A stretch of 21,191 nt of DNA from NCBI GenBank assembly GCA_010279815.1, contig QEOQ01000079.1, positions 1 through 21,191 on the forward strand, in the 5' to 3' direction. Both the position numbers and the translations under genes were made by a program. Positions 1 through 8,560 of this stretch are shown piece after piece. Position 1 is the stretch's first letter; every line of letters starts with the position of its first letter. The notes below the pieces were generated by a model. That model worked only from the letters and a program-made list of their open reading frames with translations. It made no database searches and had not been told where the DNA came from. The stretch comes from Brachionus plicatilis. Lineage: Eukaryota > Rotifera > Eurotatoria > Ploima > Brachionidae.

Positions 1-2
1 AG

Positions 3-275
3 CGTGAGGAAACGAAAGATCGAGACGGTTCGTTGGCGAATGAAGAACAGTTTGAAACATCTAGTGAAGGTGACGTTACTGATAGCGAAGAAGTTGACAC
101 GGGACAAGAGTTGATCGAGTTGAATGGAGGTCAAAATCAGCTCCCGGTTGAATCAAATTCTAGAAAGGGGAGGAAACGAGGAAGCAAGAATAATGTGTGT
201 CAAAAGCCACAAGAACAAATGACTAAGTCTGGAAGAAAATCAATTCCACCAGAACGCCTAGAATACTTCTCGTAA
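3..275 (+). CDS. C-terminal tail of an LTR-retrotransposon-like polyprotein (5' partial)
   Basis: The frame is open from the first complete codon of the window to a TAA at 273-275, so the 5' part lies outside. The visible 90 residues are hydrophilic: an acidic stretch, then a Lys/Arg/Gly-rich stretch, then a tail with SGRKSIPPERLEYFS. Basic tails of this kind, with an R-K-x-P-P-E-R-L pattern, are common at the C-terminus of Ty3/gypsy Pol after the integrase. That identification is supported by position: an A-run, an AT-rich gap and then a purine-rich tract followed by TGTGGACATG, like a polypurine tract plus LTR start. No catalytic domain is visible. A low-complexity host protein tail is the alternative. 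Confidence 0.45.
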   Translation, partial: REETKDRDGSLANEEQFETSSEGDVTDSEEVDTGQELIELNGGQNQLPVESNSRKGRKRGSKNNVCQKPQEQMTKSGRKSIPPERLEYFS

Positions 276-391
276 AAAAAAAAAAAAAAAAAAAAAATTT
301 AAATTATTTATTTCTTAATGTTTAAACTTATTTATTCTAATAACTTATTTATTATCTTTGTTTTTGTAATTGTTTATAAAGGACATTATCT

Positions 392-599
392 AAGGCCGGA
401 AGGATGTGGACATGCCATGTGACTTAATCACATGACTAAGTTAATTTAATTGAAAGTTCCCACTTTGAGTTGCTAAGCTTGCGAAGAGTTTCTAGAATGT
501 TCTACGCACATGCGTCCTGACCAATTTTTTGGTCAGGACCGATACAAGAATAGATGCAAGTTTTTAAAAATATACAATATATTTGTTGATGAAACAACA
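392..599 (+). repeat. Probable polypurine tract (392-404) and 3' LTR (about 405-599)
   Basis: AAGGCCGGAAGGA is directly followed by TGTGGACATG, the usual arrangement of polypurine tract and LTR start in gypsy elements, and it lies downstream of the Pol-like tail at 3-275. The right border is a guess: the nearest fitting end is ...AACAACA at 599, giving TG...CA borders and about 195 bp. No second LTR copy is in view, so neither border can be confirmed by pairing. Confidence 0.35.
514..539. repeat. Perfect 11-bp stem, 4-nt loop hairpin
   Basis: GTCCTGACCAA, a TTTT loop, then TTGGTCAGGAC: a perfect inverted repeat. It lies inside the proposed 3' LTR. In RNA it would fold as a stable stem with a U-rich loop; it could belong to the R/polyadenylation region of the LTR, but that role is inference. 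Confidence 0.6.
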
Positions 600-1467
600 A
601 TTTCGGAAAGGCGAATCTGCCATCAAGATTTCCGGCTAGATTTCCAGCCAATATTTCATAAAACACCCAAGTTTTTTTTGTTTTAGAACAATGTTCATTT
701 TTTTGTGTTATATGAAAATATTTTTTCGAAAACTAGACGGAAAAAAACAATCTATAGCTCATTTTAAAAATAAAAAAATTCCCAACAAAATGATATATTA
801 AACTCGCAACTTTTATATGGTGTCTTATTAGGACAAGCTAGGTCGCATGTAGGGGTCAATTAATAGGCCAGAGTGAACTAATTTTAAAAAGAAAGCTTTA
901 TAAAAATATCAATTTAGAAACTAGAGAAATAAAGCTGTTAACCCTCTAAATTTCACTAATATATGATTGTCCGTTCACCATTTTTTTCTAAATGAATTAT
1001 AAGACTGGTAACGAATAAGACACTTTAACAGCGAAGGAGTTCTCAATATTTCAAATTGAAGCAAGTTCGAGAATTTGAATGAAAAAAAAAATAGGGCCTG
1101 GTAATCAATATTTAGAAAAGATTTTGTTTCTATCTTTAAGATGAAATTGTTCCACTAAATCCTTTAAGTTAATATAAAAATGAACTGGAAATAAAGTTTA
1201 GACTGAGTCGAGATATGATATTCGATTAGAAGGGTCGAAAATTTTATGTTAAAATATCGGAACTTCTTCCATATCAGATTTTATAGGAAATGTCCATAAT
1301 ATTTGAAATGATCCATATGGTTTTTTATAGATTATTGATATTCAAGTAAAACTTTTTTTTAAGTATAAGAAATAACATTTCTGTTTAGATTAAAATATGG
1401 AAGAAGGCTAGCCTAAATAATCAAATATGGTACTTTAATGCTACATGGAGCGTTCTTAAAGATAATA
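600..1467. other. AT-rich stretch, no gene seen
   Basis: Both strands are broken by frequent stops and A/T runs. I see no coding signature, RNA gene or repeat with a partner elsewhere in the window. Confidence 0.6.
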
Positions 1468-2290
1468 CAGTCTAACTTCGTTAGTCCGCACCTCGATAAT
1501 TCGGCAAACTTGAATGCCGAACTTTTTTTTAATACCAATTCCTTTCGTAATCCTTTTTCATTATAATATATCGGTAATCCGGCATTCTAGTGCCAGATTA
1601 TTTCTATTAGTTGGCAAGATTTTGTTTTTTCAATTAAATCCAAAAGTTGAGACAATTAAATATTTAATCCGGCAATAATAAAAATTGTATATGCGTGATT
1701 TTTTTTCAATTAAGCTAATAATTTGACTATAAATTCTAAAAAAACAATTTTAGTTTTGTATAATTGATTGTAAAAATGATGCTTTAAAAAAATTTAATCG
1801 GCTCAAACATTCAAAAAACGAGTTAATTCTCGACCAAAAAAGAGAAATTATTTAATTCGACATGATCATTCCAAGCTGCACATTGAATATTCAACTGAAC
1901 ATTTAACACATTTTACAGCGAAATTTGGAAAAAGAATTGCACGTCAAACAATATCCGATAAATTGGCAGACGAGTGTAAGCTTTTTTTTGAATGAGTACC
2001 AGAATCTGTACGGAGATATACTACTGAGGCACTATTACAAGGGACCGTTTGTTGAAATTTTTTCAAAAGGAAAAATGAATGGGCTATGTCGCTTAATATT
2101 TTAGTACCAAGTATTTTATTAGATCGAACTATTCTATCATTCGGGCTTAATAACGAGACGGTTGTTCTATATTGCCAGAAATGATCCAATGTCTCTTTCA
2201 GATTCTGGATCGATCAGACTCGGATTTTATATGAATCATTTTATTCCACTCCTAAATGAAGCAGAACCATGTTTAAAGAAGTAAAGAATG
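1468..2290 (+). mobile_element. Decayed pogo/Tigger-like DNA transposon (left end kept, right end not found)
   Basis: The left end starts CAGTCTAACTTCGTTAGTCC just after a TA dinucleotide (1466-1467), the target site of Tc1/mariner-pogo elements. It is followed by GATAATTCGGCA and several related ...TAATCCGGCA... motifs (1494-1505, 1573-1584, 1665-1675), typical subterminal repeats. Downstream lies a transposase relic (1786-2280). I found no matching right terminal repeat, so the right end is truncated or too diverged, and 2290 is approximate. Confidence 0.6.
1786..2280 (+). pseudogene. Pogo/Tigger-like transposase, N-terminal DNA-binding remnant
   Basis: Two frames together show a CENP-B/Tigger-type helix-turn-helix. 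The first (1786-1854) reads ...ILDQKREII then a stop. After a frameshift the second (1860-1983) reads HDHSKLHIEYSTEHL, then KFGKRIARQTISDKL. The Q-K-R-E-I-I and F-G-K-x-I-x-R-Q-T-I-S-D patterns are the conserved helices of this family. Beyond about 1985 several short frames continue (for example ...LRHYYKGPFVEIFSKGK) without recognisable DDE motifs, with stops in all frames. The gene is dead. It may once have supplied transposase for the element whose left end is at 1468. No intact start codon is visible. Confidence 0.65.
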
Positions 2291-2703
2291 TTTTTGATCT
2301 GTTTTTAAATTATCCAGTTAAATTTAAAATAATAAATCATAACTAATAAAATAAAATTAACAATAAAAAAACTTAAAAAATAAAAACAATAATCTCTTAA
2401 TATAAGATATTTAGAAGAATATCTTTTTTTTATATAATCATTTGTATAAAGTGGCATTTTCAGGTTTTAAATTAATAATAAAGGTGCACATTTTCTAGCT
2501 GATTTTTGTCAAAACCTGTAAAAAATTGTTTCTTTTCTTGATCCTGAAGAGATTGCAAAAATATTCAAAAAAACTCGATTTCTCGACTTGAATTAGTGAA
2601 TCAGCTTAATCTTGATCAAGCTTAATCTATCTGATTTCATTTCAGTTTTATTTTTTTAAATTCATTGTTTTGAGGAATTTATTAAAACTAAATCAATTTA
2701 AAT
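2291..2703. other. AT-rich flank, no gene seen
   Basis: Mostly A/T runs. Just before the hAT insertion there is a short duplicated AGCTTAATCT around a palindromic CTTGATCAAG. I looked here for a first exon of the GST gene found beyond the hAT element and saw none. Confidence 0.5.
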
Positions 2704-2880
2704 TAGTGTTGGGTAACGGATGAGGGTTTATCGGAAGGCTCCGGAAAAAAATCAACAGAAGGTTAAACGGAGGAACAGAAACGGAGCGGTTGAACTTCCG
2801 GAATGACACCGTACGGAACGGAGATATAAACGGTGGCAATAATCGGAGACGAAGGTTGGGACTGAGAAAAATTCCAGACA
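2704..2880 (+). repeat. hAT left arm, outer part
   Basis: Matches the reverse complement of the right arm, best over the block reading AATAATCGGAGACGAAGGTTGG (2849-2870; counterpart about 8295-8320). The match stops at about 2880, where the gypsy fragment begins, and resumes at 4177. Confidence 0.75.
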
Positions 2881-3881
2881 TATTCTTACATATTCTTTTC
2901 CATTTATGGATGGTTTCATAAAAGAATCCTTATTATTAAAATTTTTTTGTCTTGAATAGTTGACAACCGTGGGTTTGCTAAAATTGCTCAATCCTTTTGT
3001 AAAAACTCTTGCATGCCGTATTGCATCATTTAGCGTTTCTACATTTTTACTCTCTAACTCGGCCCTAACTCTTGGGTCAAGGGCTTCAAGAAAGAACCAG
3101 ACTAATTCGAACTCATCTATCTTATCTATTTTGTTTGCAATTGTCTGGAATTTCATAATGTTGTCCTCAAAATTTGACGTTAATTTAATACTTTTTAGCT
3201 CAGATCTTAGCCCTCTCTGAACATCAGCTGGTTTCAGGGTTGATTTTTAAATTTTTCCCACGTAACTGATTCATCTCTTTTTTGCATGTTTCTAAGCATT
3301 TGTAATGCGTTTCCTCTTAGGAGTTTTGTAACGCAATTTATTAGCCTACTTCTAATAATTCCTTGGGTCCTAGCCTCAGTTTCTACTAGGTATATCCATT
3401 CATCTACTTTATCTCTATCGTTTCCATATAATTTTGGTATATCATCGACTTTAAAATTTATGATTCGTGTTTCCCTAAGTCCGAATCCTACGTTTTCTTG
3501 TCATACATCCTCATGTATTAAAGTTTTCGATGAAGTGGCCATTTCTTGAAGGGTGCTTTTTGCTCCTTCCTCACTTTGTTTTGATTGATTTATATTCCTT
3601 AAACTATCTTCTTCTATTTTCATCTTTTTGATACTGGCCAATAGCTCAGCTCTTTTGAAAAGTAGCTCAATAAGCATCTTCTTAGGTTTTCCTGAATTTT
3701 GAACATTTTGAAGCCATTCCATTTGTTCGGCTTCTGTACAGCTTACCAATTCGCTGTCGTCATCTAATTTCTGGAATTCATTCTCAAAAGACCCATTTTG
3801 TGTCTTTATTAAGTGTACGAGCTCTTGTACACTAAGTTTTTCAATGTAATCTTTTGAAATGGGTACCATAAAAAAAATCAT
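2881..3881 (-). pseudogene. Gypsy gag fragment, disrupted
   Basis: The start chosen is the ATG at 3881 (MIFFMVPISKDYIEK), about 8 bases past the primer-binding site. The first 126 residues are charged and end at a TGA (3501-3503). The following frame (about 3500-3230) reads through a gag-like block with W-I-Y-L-V-E-T-E-A-R and a C-terminal VTWEKFKNQ, then a stop and a frameshift. The last frame (3156-2881) has KIDEFELVWFFLEALDPRVR and ELESKNVETLNDAIRHAR, which matches the Retrotrans_gag pattern of a hydrophobic F..L...R..EL...L..AI..A. No zinc knuckle, protease or RT remains. The frame then runs by chance into the hAT arm. At least one stop and one frameshift rule out a working protein. Confidence 0.7.
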
Positions 3882-3887
3882 CTTTTT

Positions 3888-3900
3888 ATCGCTGCTACCA
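3888..3900 (-). other. Primer-binding site of the nested gypsy fragment
   Basis: On the minus strand the LTR end ...GGTTACA is followed by AT and then TGGTAGCAGCGAT. A PBS starting with TGG two bases inside the 5' LTR is standard (complement of a tRNA CCA end). The other gypsy element has the near-identical TGGTGGCAGCGGT at 16138 with the same AT spacer. The tRNA is not identified here. Confidence 0.65.
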
Positions 3901-3902
3901 AT

Positions 3903-4176
3903 TGTAACCGGTTTATAATAAACAATGTTTAATCTTTAAAAGCTTTATTTAAGATATTGAACGTTCTGAAGTTCTAAGAATGGAATTCTTATTTATACCT
4001 ATATGCTCGTGTCAAGAACACGAGCTTATAATTAACTCAAGATGTGAGCTTAGTGCTTAATGTATATGTCAGCATTTCGAAGCGTCTAACTTCTAAGATA
4101 CGTGACAAGTATAATTCTTACTTATCTTTGTGCATCAGTTGACAAGCTGATGAATAAGTGATTATTCAGGGTAACA
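3903..4176 (-). repeat. 5' LTR of the nested gypsy fragment
   Basis: On the minus strand it runs TGTTACCCTG ... AACCGGTTACA, with TG...CA ends and short inverted termini (TGTTACC / GGTTACA). Length is 274 bp. The left end abuts resumed hAT sequence at 4177; the right end abuts the PBS. No partner LTR is in the window. Confidence 0.7.
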
Positions 4177-4498
4177 GATTGCAACGGAAATGGGTAAATG
4201 AACCGAGACTCCGGATTTAACGCAGTCTTAAACGGAGAATCCTAACGGAGCCGAGACGTAAACGGAGAAACCCTAACGGAGCTGAGACCGAGACGGAGGA
4301 CAAGAACGGAGCGGAGACGGAAACGTAGAAACCCAAATTTTTACTTATTTATTTTCAATTTTTTAAATTGTTTATTATTTCTACAAGCGATCGACCTAGG
4401 ACACTTTTGTTTAAAGAAAAATAAATCAACATCTTAAATAACTAGACTATAATATAACTTTTTTTTTGTATTTTTTTTTGCTAAAATCACTTAATTAA
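4177..4498 (+). repeat. hAT left arm, inner part
   Basis: Two pieces: 4177-4332, tandem-like CGGAG / GAAACCCTAACGGAG motifs matching 8128-8260 in reverse complement, and 4333-4498, AT-rich with CAAGCGATCGACCTAGGACAC, matching 7523-7687 in reverse complement. The inner end of the match is CACTTAATTAA at 4488-4498. Confidence 0.75.
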
Positions 4499-4613
4499 TA
4501 TTTATTTCATTAATTTAAAGCATTATTTTAAAGAATTAGATGATAGGGAATTACAATTAAAAGACCGATAAAAATTTCAGAAATTTATTTTGCGATAAAA
4601 ATATTCAAAAAAA

Positions 4614-6193
4614 TTAAATATTCTTTAAGTTTTCATAAAAAAACATTATTTTTTCGACTCGCTTTGGTGAGATTTTATTCCGCCTATCCCAAACTTGATA
4701 CCCAACATGCGAAAAAATTCTTTCGGATGAAATACTTGTGCTAGGAATACTTCCATAAATTTTAAAACACTCATATAAGATTGGATACTTGACTTTATTT
4801 AACTTCCAAAAATTCAATATTTTGTTCTTCTCAGGCGATTGGTTTTTAGTTGCTGTTTCAATTTCTTTTTCAAATAGCTTTCATTATTCTTCAACATAGC
4901 CGGAAATCTCTTTATTAGCTAATCTCCAATTTATTTCATCTTTATCTGATTCATCATCAGAGGAATCGCTTAATTTGACTTTCTTTTTTTCAGATGTATT
5001 TTTTAAGGAAGTTCGAATTTCAGAGACTTATAGACTTAAAGAATCCTTTAGTTCTGATAAGTTCTCTACTTATATTTAAAAAAATTATTTTGAGAAGTTT
5101 TTGAAGCCTTTGAAAATTTTTTATATGTTGGGTTCAAAAATGTGGACAAAATAAGGTGTCTTTTATCTGAAGGGGAATATTTATCATCATTAAAATCAAC
5201 ATACAAAATTAAATTTTTTTTGAAACAACCTTTAAAATTTCCATCTTGTAGACAGTTTTTAGCACACTTTTCAATAACAATATTGGTATAATTAAACAAG
5301 CTGTCCAACCGATTCAACTGAAATCCTTAATGTAATCTCATAAAATACTTCCAAAATTTCCAAAGCTTCTTCCAAAATGATTTTTTCCTCGTCCGTCAAA
5401 ACCAGATGCCTATGCTGTCTATCGTTTTTCAGCATTAAACTCAAAAGATCGTGATTATTGATAATTTTTTTGATCATTAAAAAAAGGCTGTTCCATCTTG
5501 TCTTAACTTGCTGTGATAAACATTCGATTTTTTTGCTATTTTCTTTTTGTTTTTTGATCAATTTTTCTTTAAAATTTGTAGAATGATTAAAAAGGGAAGC
5601 GATTGAACAACATTTTTTCAGAGCTTTTAAAATAAAGTTAATTTAACAAATTAAAGAAAAAATTTTTATTAAATTACCTTTGTCAAAACATTTAAATTTT
5701 GTCTAATGTTAATCTAAATTAAATGAAATTTCTCGTTTCAAACCTTTCTATTTTTGTTAAATCATCAAGATCAGTTTGCTATTCTCTTGGCCTGTGCATT
5801 CAAACTTATGCTTTTTGCGGAAATGGTCGACCATTTGACCCGCGGAATCCTTCCCATGAGGATATTTTTTTAAACAGTTTCCAGTTGATGTTGGATGATG
5901 GTAAACAACAAAAAGCTTCTTTTCTTTTGATTTCTTATTTGACTTATAATGTTCTTTGAAATGAACCCAGCACTTAGACTTTTATTTTCGATTTTGTGGA
6001 ACTTCTTCATCTAAAGACTGCCATTCATCACTGTCATCATTAGAAACAACAGCCCTAACGTCTTGAGTTTGATACTCTAATTTCGCGACGGTTGGGATAT
6101 TACTAGCTGGGTCGCAACATTCGGTTCCTCATTTTCATCAATCATTACCAAAATTATCTCGGCATTAGATCGAAGTCGCTTGCTTTGAGACAT
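4614..6193 (-). pseudogene. BED-finger hAT transposase, disrupted
   Basis: The start chosen is the ATG at 6193 (MSQSKRLRSNAEI). A frameshift near 6100 leads to an acidic linker (SNDDSDEWQSLDEE), then a stop at 5982-5984. Next comes a BED-like finger with CWVHFKEHYK and a terminal MVDHFRKKH (H-x4-H), although the usual CxxC pair is not clear. After a gap and a 54-nt intron comes CLSQQVKTRWNSLFLMIKK (about 5530-5475), the conserved hAT region before helix-rich sequence. A frameshift near 5310 leads to HLILSTFLNPTYKKF (hAT 'tfLDPRFK'). The C-terminal dimerisation domain (4817-4614) is well kept: IPSTSISSERIFS, RRNKISPKRVEK and a final FYENLKNI. The region that should carry the first catalytic Asp is missing, so an internal deletion is likely. 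It once cut and pasted the surrounding element. Confidence 0.8.
5624..5677 (-). other. 54-nt intron in the hAT transposase pseudogene
   Basis: On the minus strand, GTAATT at the donor and TTTTAAAAG at the acceptor. Removing it joins KCFDK to ALKKCCSIASLF in one open frame that continues into KEKLIKKQKEN. The intron is AT-rich with stops. The length agrees with the 55-59 nt introns of the Ly6-like genes. Confidence 0.65.
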
Positions 6194-6460
6194 ATTTTCA
6201 TACGATGAAGGCGATCTCGGTAACTTGTTTAATTCTGAAATATTTAAGGAATTACAATTTGATTTTATGAAAAAATCTTTTTTGAAAATACTGTTTTTAT
6301 AGTATTAATTAAAGAACACTCGTTGAAAGTCTGATAATTCAGACTCTGTCTTAAAAGAGAGATTAATGTTGACTAGTATTGGAAGACGACTAAGTCGACT
6401 AGATTAATAAAAACAGGTTATAAAAATTATTTTTAACATTTTCGAACCATATTTAAAATA
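6194..6460. other. Interior of the hAT element upstream of the transposase
   Basis: Probable 5' leader and promoter of the transposase gene. It contains a perfect small hairpin, AGTCTGA TAAT TCAGACT, near 6328-6345. No further gene is seen. Confidence 0.4.
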
Positions 6461-7507
6461 CAGTCAATCCTCCATATAACGAGACCCTATATAACGAGAA
6501 ACCCTTTATAACGAGCAACTTGGCTAGAACCAATCACGAGCTAAAGAAAAAGATATAAAAAATAATTCGATATAACGAGTTTCAATATAACGAAAACTTG
6601 ATATAACGAGCTTATAATGAAATACCGCTTAATCATTTTCGAAAGAATAAAAACTTCCTTTAACGAGCTTGAACAAAAGTAATTTTTTCACACTTTTTAT
6701 ATAAACAAAAAATAAAAATAAAACAATTAACTTATCTTCATGAATAACTATAAATCACCAGAAAACATTTCCTATCTAATTGTTTATAAAAAATTTCCAA
6801 TCTTAATCAAAAAAAAAAAAAGTGTATTTCACTTGAAACAAAAGTTGAAATAATAAAAAAACATTGCGAACAAAAAATCGCTACTTTAATTCTCGCAAAA
6901 GAGTATAGCGTCAACACGTCGACCATTTCGACAATTCTCTCGTCTAAAGAAAAAATTTTAGAGCACTTTGAGAAGAACTTGTGCGGTACAGAAAAAAAAA
7001 GAATCAAATTATCGAGTTTCGATGATGTCGATAAAGCCGTTTCGTTTTTGTTCGAACAAGTTCAAAAGTCTTGCACGCGGCTTATTATCAGATGTTGAGA
7101 TCATCAGTTCAGTTAACAATACAGCACAAAATGATGACAGTGATTCTGATGTCGAAGAAATCGAAAAACCTAAAAAACCTGTTATAAGCTCAAAAGAAGC
7201 TATCCATAAAATTAATGATTTAAAAGATTTTTTTTTGAATAAAAACCAAGATTTCACAAAAATAGTTGATATTGAAAATGTTGTGATTGAAAATTGTAAT
7301 ACCAAACAAACATCTATTAAAGATTTTGTAAAAAAACAATAATTTTGTATTTTTTTTTCCTTTTTTATTTATTTTTTTACCAATAAACATTTTGAAAAAA
7401 AAAATGTTTTTGCCCATCTTTTTCAATGCAATTTCGATATAACGAGTTTCGATATAACGAGCAACGAAATTTCCGCCCAATTTGCTCGTGATATCGAGGA
7501 TTGACTG
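6461..7507 (+). mobile_element. Internally deleted Tigger-like transposon nested in the hAT
   Basis: The ends CAGTCAATCCTCCATATAAC and ...GTGATATCGAGGATTGACTG are inverted repeats, flanked on both sides by TA (6459-6460, 7508-7509), the Tc1/mariner-superfamily target duplication. At least eight TATAACGA copies lie just inside the ends, mostly in direct orientation (for example 6475-6483, 6492-6500, 6558-6566, 7437-7444, 7452-7460). It encodes both ends of a transposase but not its catalytic core. Length is 1047 bp. Confidence 0.85.
6811..7342 (+). pseudogene. Tigger-like transposase with the DDE core deleted
   Basis: The first frame (about 6811-7110) has the N-terminal CENP-B-type helix-turn-helix: SLETKVEIIKKHCEQK, LAKEYSVNTSTISTILSSKEKIL. 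It then enters the second DNA-binding region (FDDVDKAVSFLFEQ). A different frame (about 7070-7342) carries the typical C-terminal tail: LLSDVEIISSVN, an acidic DDSDSDVEE run, a helix KINDLKDFF and a final KQTSIKDFVKKQ. Family members have a DDE domain of roughly 200 residues between these parts; it is absent, so a deletion joined the two ends near 7075 out of frame. No clear ATG precedes the first frame. The product could at most bind DNA. Confidence 0.75.
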
Positions 7508-7522
7508 TAAAGACAATTTTTT

Positions 7523-7687
7523 TTAATTAAGTGATTTTAGCAAAAAAAAATACAAAAAAAAAGTTATATTATAGTCTAGTTAGTTAAGATGTTGATTTAT
7601 TTTTCTTTAAACAAAAGTGTCCTAGGTCGATCGCTTGTAGAAATAATAAACAATTTAAAAAATTGATAATAAATAAGTAAAAATTTG
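7523..7687 (-). repeat. hAT right arm, inner part
   Basis: Reverse complement of 4333-4498, including GTGTCCTAGGTCGATCGCTTG and the terminal TTAATTAAGTG. It starts 15 bases after the Tigger-like insertion. Confidence 0.75.
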
Positions 7688-8127
7688 TAATTTAAAAAAA
7701 AATTTTGAAACTTTGATAAAAGAAAATTCGTTTTTTTCAATTATCAATTATTTTGATCAAGGATCGAACTAAGACACTTATGTTAAAAAAAAAATTTAAT
7801 CAATATTTTAATTAACTCAACTTTTATAGCTATATTATAAGATAATAAACATTTATAATTTTTTTGCCAAAGTAAGTTAACTCAAAAAAAATCGTCATAA
7901 CTAAAAACATGGTTTGAAATTGTTATAAATAATGTTTATTTTCCCACTTTAATAGTCATTTCTATTTTTTCCAAAATAAATAAAAAAATTATTTTGATAA
8001 TTAATTCTTTTTTGACCAAACTTTTTAAAACAAAGAAGCGATAGCAAAATTCTAAAAGTCTAAAAAATGCTGCAAATTTCACTTTTTTTTTTCTTGCGAT
8101 ATCATCTTTATTTTGCAAGCTATGGTC
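7688..8127. other. Extra block in the hAT right arm, with a diverged copy of the arm's own sequence
   Basis: This block has no counterpart in the left arm. Its part 7750-7850 (GATCGAACTAAGACACTTATG, then an AT-rich tail) resembles 4388-4490 in the same orientation, so it is inverted relative to the neighbouring 7523-7687. The remainder is AT-rich, with a 60-codon minus-strand frame (8118-7936) that I do not consider a gene. It may be the end of a second related hAT element inserted here. Confidence 0.5.
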
Positions 8128-8497
8128 AAGTGCTCAATTTCCGTTGTTCTCTTCGGTTTATTTCTCCTCTCTGTTTTGGTCCTCCGTTTCGGTCTCCGCT
8201 CTGTTAGGATTCTCCGTTAACGACTCCGTTAAATCCGGAGGCTCCGTTCATTTAAACGTTTCCGTTGCCGTCTCCGGAATTTTTCTCCGTTCCAACCTTC
8301 GTCTCCGATTATTGTCACCGTTAATATTTCGTTATTCTCGAGGTCACCGTTTATTTTTCCGTTTCCGTTTCCTCAACTGTTTTTTTTCTCCTAAACTCTG
8401 GAACCTTTTTTGTCAAAATTTTCGGCACCCGTTTCCGGCTCCGTGAATCCGGCAATTTTCTCTGGAGGCCCCTCTGTTCCTCCGGAGGTCAACACTA
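8128..8497 (-). repeat. hAT right arm, outer part
   Basis: Rich in CTCCGTT/CTCCGG motifs (for example 8182-8222 and 8226-8292), the reverse complement of the CGGAG motifs of the left arm. It ends in AACACTA. Many short, imperfect subterminal repeats are a known feature of hAT elements and serve as transposase binding sites in studied members. Confidence 0.75.
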
Positions 8498-8560
8498 CTT
8501 AAAATAAATATTGTATCTTTTTGTAGAAAAAATTAATTTGTTTAAATTAAAATTTTAAAG

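Larger units (their letters stand above)
2881..4176 (-). mobile_element. Truncated gypsy-type LTR retrotransposon nested in the hAT left arm
   Basis: Read on the minus strand: one LTR (4176-3903), a 2-nt spacer, a primer-binding site, then gag running to about 2881, where it stops abruptly at hAT sequence. The pol region and 3' LTR are missing. The hAT arm aligns with its partner arm when this block is skipped, which shows that the retroelement inserted into an existing hAT copy. Confidence 0.75.
2704..8497 (-). mobile_element. Large hAT transposon with long inverted arms and nested insertions
   Basis: The left end TAGTGTTGGGTAACGG and right end ...GGTCAACACTA are short inverted repeats typical of hAT ends. 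The flanking octamers ATTTAAAT (2696-2703) and CTTAAAAT (8498-8505) match at 6 of 8 positions, consistent with an aged 8-bp target duplication. The arms are long: left 2704-2880 plus 4177-4498, right 8497-8128 plus 7687-7523, and both carry dense CGGAG/CGGAAACGG motifs. The interior holds a BED-hAT transposase pseudogene on the minus strand. Three blocks are absent from the matching arm or the transposase and are later insertions: 2881-4176, 6461-7507 and 7688-8127. Without them the element would be about 3 kb. Confidence 0.8.

Noticed and set aside
2960..3549. Two plus-strand frames of 86 and 87 codons
   Set aside because: They are opposite the gag frames on the minus strand, which carry the family pattern.
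4160..4180. AGGGTAACA at 4169-4176 as a second hAT end
   Set aside because: It is the terminal TGTTACC of the nested LTR read on the other strand; hAT sequence resumes after it.
5723..5959. 78-codon plus-strand frame
   Set aside because: It is opposite the BED-finger part of the hAT transposase, which is the recognisable strand.
7936..8118. 60-codon minus-strand frame (MQNKDDIARKKK...)
   Set aside because: Short, K/F/I-rich, no motif; lies in the extra block in the hAT arm.
8144..8446. 100-codon Ser/Phe-rich plus-strand frame
   Set aside because: It is a translation of the CTCCGTT-type subterminal repeats of the hAT arm.
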